Assembly: GCA_949130495.1 (NCBI GenBank)
Contig: OX422216.1
Span: 103,795,967-103,859,966, forward strand
DNA length: 64,000 nt
Direction of reading: 5' to 3'
DNA from: Sambucus nigra
Taxonomy: Eukaryota > Streptophyta > Magnoliopsida > Dipsacales > Adoxaceae
This document shows, piece by piece, positions 60,740 through 64,000 of the stretch. The translations under genes and the position numbers were made by a program. Below the pieces are notes generated by a model. It did not search any database. It saw only the letters and a list, made by a program, of their open reading frames with translations, and was not told the DNA's origin. The number at the start of each line of letters is the position of its first letter. Positions within the stretch are counted from its first letter, which is position 1.

Positions 60740-63239
60740 TGTAACAACCCTCGATTTTGGAGACTGAGAAATTTAATTTTGGGAAAATTAAATTTACTTA
60801 AATTGGAGAATTTTAAAATTTGGGAATTTAAGTCCAAAAATAGAGAACGTTTCAAAGTATTCCGGATGATATTTTTGAGGGTACCATCGATCCCGGAAGG
60901 GTCGAGATAGTCAAAATGACTGTCATTGGGTCTTATTTCGGCTCCGGAATGTTTTTAAGTTGTTTTGACTTGAATTGGAGTCAACGAGTCATTTAAAGTG
61001 TGTATTAACATTTAAAACTGGGATTTTGTTTTAAAAGGTTGGAGGCTTACGGATGAAGCCATTTCTCATTTGAGAGAAAGAGAAAAGCCCTAGAGAGAGA
61101 AGAAGAAGAGGAAGAAGAAGAAAGGAAGAGAGAGAGGAAGAAAAGCTTGGAGATTTCCGGCCCTACCGCGACATCGAGGACGATTCAACCTCTACAAACC
61201 TGAGGCAAGTGTTTAATCTTGCTAAATAGCTATTTGTGTATTTCATTTCATAAATTGTGGGGTAAAGAAATGGTTTTTGGGTATTAATGTCAAAACCTAG
61301 ATTTTAGGTTTAAATCTTGAAATCAATGATTAAATATGGAATTAATGACATAGAAATGATTGGGATCAACTTTGGGTTGGTTAATGGGCTTAAAATCATG
61401 ATTTGATGAAGGAATGGGGGTTGGAATGAGAAATTTAGGGTTTAGAATTCGTGGGTTTTGAAGAAACAGATGAAACCTTCAAAAATTGCAGGTCCGAATC
61501 GATTCGCCCCCTCTAGCGAATCGATTCGGTTTGGTAAAATTGGCAGGTCTGCATTGACCGAATCGATTCGGACCCCAAGCCGAATCGATTCGGCCTATTG
61601 CAGAAGCCCAGGTCTTTGGACCCGAATCGATTCGCCTTGGAGGCCGAATCGATTCGCTAGTCCGAATCGATTCGGAACAGGGCCGAATCGATTCGGAAAC
61701 AGGGCATTTTGAGGTATTTTTCTCCATAGTGATTTCAAACCCTTTTTGGTTGGGTTTATTGATTTGGGGCCTTCTCTTATGATGTAAGAGATATGTTCTT
61801 GGAGACACATAAGGAGTTTCTCACACATTAGAGTTTTGGGGACTCCTTAGGGTAAATTGGGAGAAATGTATCCATGTATGTATTTGGAGTTATGTATAGA
61901 GATTTTGGGGGAAAACCCTTTGGGATTGGGAATCCTAATTGTAGATTAAAAGTAAGTGTAGATGTGATGTGAGGCTAAGAACTCTTAGAGAGATCTTAGA
62001 TTAGGGTATTCACAAAAGTGATCGAACCATAGTCGAAATCGAGGGAAATGAGATTATGTGATGATTGAAAGAATGAGCTTGAGGCTTATAGACTATTAGT
62101 CATATATGTATACCGATAGTCAAAACGATTACTAGATTCTTTAATGTACTCTCAGATATAGATGAAATGCGTAGTGATGGATTCCTACGCAAACTCTTGG
62201 GCGATAGCCCTAATGTTGAATATATAGGTATAAATATATACATACGGTTTTGGGAGACTATTCTTCATAGGAAAATGATCGAATATATTTCAAGTATGGG
62301 ATTATATTCACGTAACGAGGTAAATTAAAGGAATTGTGGTGACGGCTTGTATATTGAGGACTATGTATACTTATAGCCAGGTATATATATATATATTATA
62401 CATATGAACGAGAATTAGTTTATATATATAGATAAGGATATGTGAATATGTGTTGATATATATATATATCTGTATGTATATAGATATATGGATATCTTTA
62501 TGTTGTGGACATACATGGTATGGATATTTAAACCGTATATGATGATTTATTTACTTGATCATATGATTGGATCATATGGATTATATATTATGCATGTAAA
62601 TGATATATATACTTAATTGGTTAAGCATACCCCGCTCATGCTATCATTGGGAAGTTGCGCGCGTAGAGGGTGAGCATCCTGGCTAGAAAAGCAGGGTGTG
62701 GATATTCCCCAGGTCATAGTCGTCCCGTGTGTTACTATATGATATATATATATATATATTTATTTTGGGATGAGACGTGATGGGTATGTTTCGTCTCATT
62801 GCCGGTTTGGAGCTATGACCGCTTCCCGGGACGTCGTGTGCGTGAGTTTACCACGAGATGGGTGTCGTTTAGTCCCACCATGGTGGCCCCAGTTTTGCTA
62901 CGTGAGTCGGGCACTGGGAAGATGATAGCATTGATGCAGTTTATCGGCGATATATATAGCCGGGTATATTATGTGCATGGCCTTGTACATCATATGTAGT
63001 ATGTACACTCGGCTGTTGGATTGATGATGATATATATATACGGTTAGAAATAAATACCTATATATATATATTTATGTATATATCCTATAGATGAAAGGAT
63101 ATGGACTTTTAAGAAGTACATCTTAGATGATTATGGTGTACTAGATTGATGGGGGTTGATGTATCGCACATAAGGTATTATTTCGGATACATCATCCCAA
63201 GGATATTATTGGAGGTTCTCTTATTTTATCTTATTTGTT

Positions 63240-63276
63240 TTCTTTGTTTTCTTTTCTTTCTTTCTTTCTTTCTTTA
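63240..63276. repeat. (CTTT)n microsatellite
   Basis: Five or more CTTT/TTTC units in a T-rich stretch. Confidence 0.85.
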
Positions 63277-63346
63277 GGAGTTATAGTTAGTAGCAATGGT
63301 AGTATTAACTTGTATGTTGAGGATTATGGATCTCTAGGATCGACAT

Positions 63347-63600
63347 TGCCCAGGAGCAGTGTAACGAGGTGGTTCCTTGTTTGGATTTCGCTTTGCGAGA
63401 CACCTCACGCACGAAACGCAGTGCCATGTCGAGATTTGAGAGAAGTAATTCCATAGGTGGCATCACGGATCTCTGATCTTGACCTTGTCAGGAGTAGTGT
63501 AACGGGGCAGTGCCTTGTTTGGATTTCGCTTTGCGAGACTCCCCACGCACGAAACGTAGTACAATTTTGGGATTAGAGAGAAGTCTTGCCAATATTCCAT
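63347..63600 (+). repeat. Imperfect tandem duplication of a ~140-bp LTR module
   Basis: The phrase CAGGAGCAGTGTAACGAGG...CCTTGTTTGGATTTCGCTTTGCGAGAC...ACGCACGAAACG occurs twice (from ~63,350 and from ~63,489), ending each time with GAGAGAAGT. Related single copies occur at 55,328-55,373 and, on the minus strand, 40,199-40,245. Confidence 0.85.
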
Positions 63601-63649
63601 GTGCATATTATTAAGTATATTAATTCTTACGTTTTTAGCCTATATAGGT

Positions 63650-63680
63650 ATATATATATATATATATATGTATATGTATA
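63650..63680. repeat. (TA)n microsatellite
   Basis: TA run with TATG interruptions. Confidence 0.85.
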
Positions 63681-64000
63681 GAGGTAATGTTTTAGGAATT
63701 ATGATAATTGTAATTCATGAGATTATTAATCGGAATTCATTAAGCCTTTCATGGCATAATTGTTGTAATCATAATCTAATAGGATTAGAAATGGGTGGAT
63801 CCTTAGATTTTGACGGGAAGGTAGCTCTCGTGGATATAGGCTAGGCCTGATAAGTTAGGTTGTCCTAAAATAAATGGGGGTAATTTAACTAAAATTTGAG
63901 GACGCGAATAGGTGCGCGCCTTTAGATGAGAGGTGAGTTGGGGTTCCACGAGAGTGCGGTCTCACTTATTTATGAAATTAAGTACACCGGTATTTATTAT

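Larger units (their letters stand above)
60740..64000 (+). mobile_element. LTR family C', related to C; right end not seen
   Basis: Starts TGTAACAACCCTCGATTTTGG. Modules in order: GGAAGGGTCGAGATAGTC (60,895-60,912), GA-rich leader (61,072-61,140), GAGGCAAGT with GCAAG...CTTGC (61,203-61,222), GAATCGATTCGG palindromes (61,494-61,702), then CATGCTATCATTGGGAAG... GGCTAG (62,636-62,684) equal to a stretch of C near 58,420. The right end cannot be placed; the last ~1 kb may be LTR or flanking sequence. Many AT runs occur from 62,380 on. No gene is seen. Confidence 0.6.

Noticed and set aside
1..64000. tRNA or rRNA genes
   Set aside because: TGGTATCAGAGC-type matches are retrotransposon primer-binding sites, not tRNA genes; no cloverleaf or rRNA-like block was noticed.

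Overview
This window is nuclear DNA from a flowering plant, most likely a core eudicot. The evidence is a three-exon R2R3-MYB gene of plant type, a decayed plant kinesin RING exon, plant L1-type LINEs with a DUF4283-like ORF1, a Tekay/Del-type chromovirus, primer-binding sites for plant initiator tRNA-Met, and a plant-style Helitron. The DNA is AT-rich and dominated by nested transposable elements. I see only one intact host gene, the MYB gene at 26.1-27.2 kb on the minus strand.

Layout. 1-5.08 kb: an old LTR (A', minus) split by a 2,918-bp solo LTR (family A) with TSD TCTAG. 5.1-11.5 kb: a Copia-like LTR structure on the minus strand, in the order LTR, gag-bearing internal, LTR, second partial internal, without a visible pol. 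11.9-17.5 kb: a decayed minus-strand LINE (LINE-1) with an 11-bp TSD. 17.5-19.8 kb: mostly unassignable, but with a broken two-exon piece of a KIN-7/MKRP-type kinesin RING at 19.28-19.52 kb. 19.8-24.2 kb: a diverged ~169-bp tandem repeat, interrupted by a 2.7-kb LTR element whose internal region is only 244 bp. 24.6-24.9 kb: one end of a probable CACTA transposon. 26.1-27.2 kb: the MYB gene. 29.8-39.4 kb: an LTR of family B (plus) with a Tekay/Del-like chromovirus (30,657-39,155, minus) inserted in it; the empty site is preserved in the second B LTR at 59.57 kb. 39.4-55.3 kb: another LTR (A'', minus) split by a 12.5-kb Helitron (minus), which itself carries a nearly intact LINE (LINE-2, plus). 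55.3-64 kb: the 3' internal tail and 3' LTR of a B-type element (plus), split by a 2,550-bp solo LTR (family C) and followed by a related LTR, C'.

The LTR families here (A, A', A'', B, C, C') are different in sequence but share one plan when read in element orientation. A GGGTCGAGATAGTC-like block comes first, then a GA-rich leader, then AG|GCAAGT (the consensus of a GC-type 5' splice site), often able to form a GCAAG...CTTGC hairpin. About 0.3-0.5 kb further on there is a cluster of short TCGA-centred palindromes whose exact word differs by family. This shared architecture, with palindrome words that change from lineage to lineage, is the most unusual signal in the window.

None of the element ORFs is intact. 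The chromovirus has a truncated gag, a frameshift, a premature stop in integrase and a changed RT catalytic motif. LINE-2 has an ORF1 deletion/frameshift and one in-frame stop in ORF2. LINE-1 is broken many times. The insertion order can be read from the nesting: B before A; A'' before Helitron before LINE-2; B before C.
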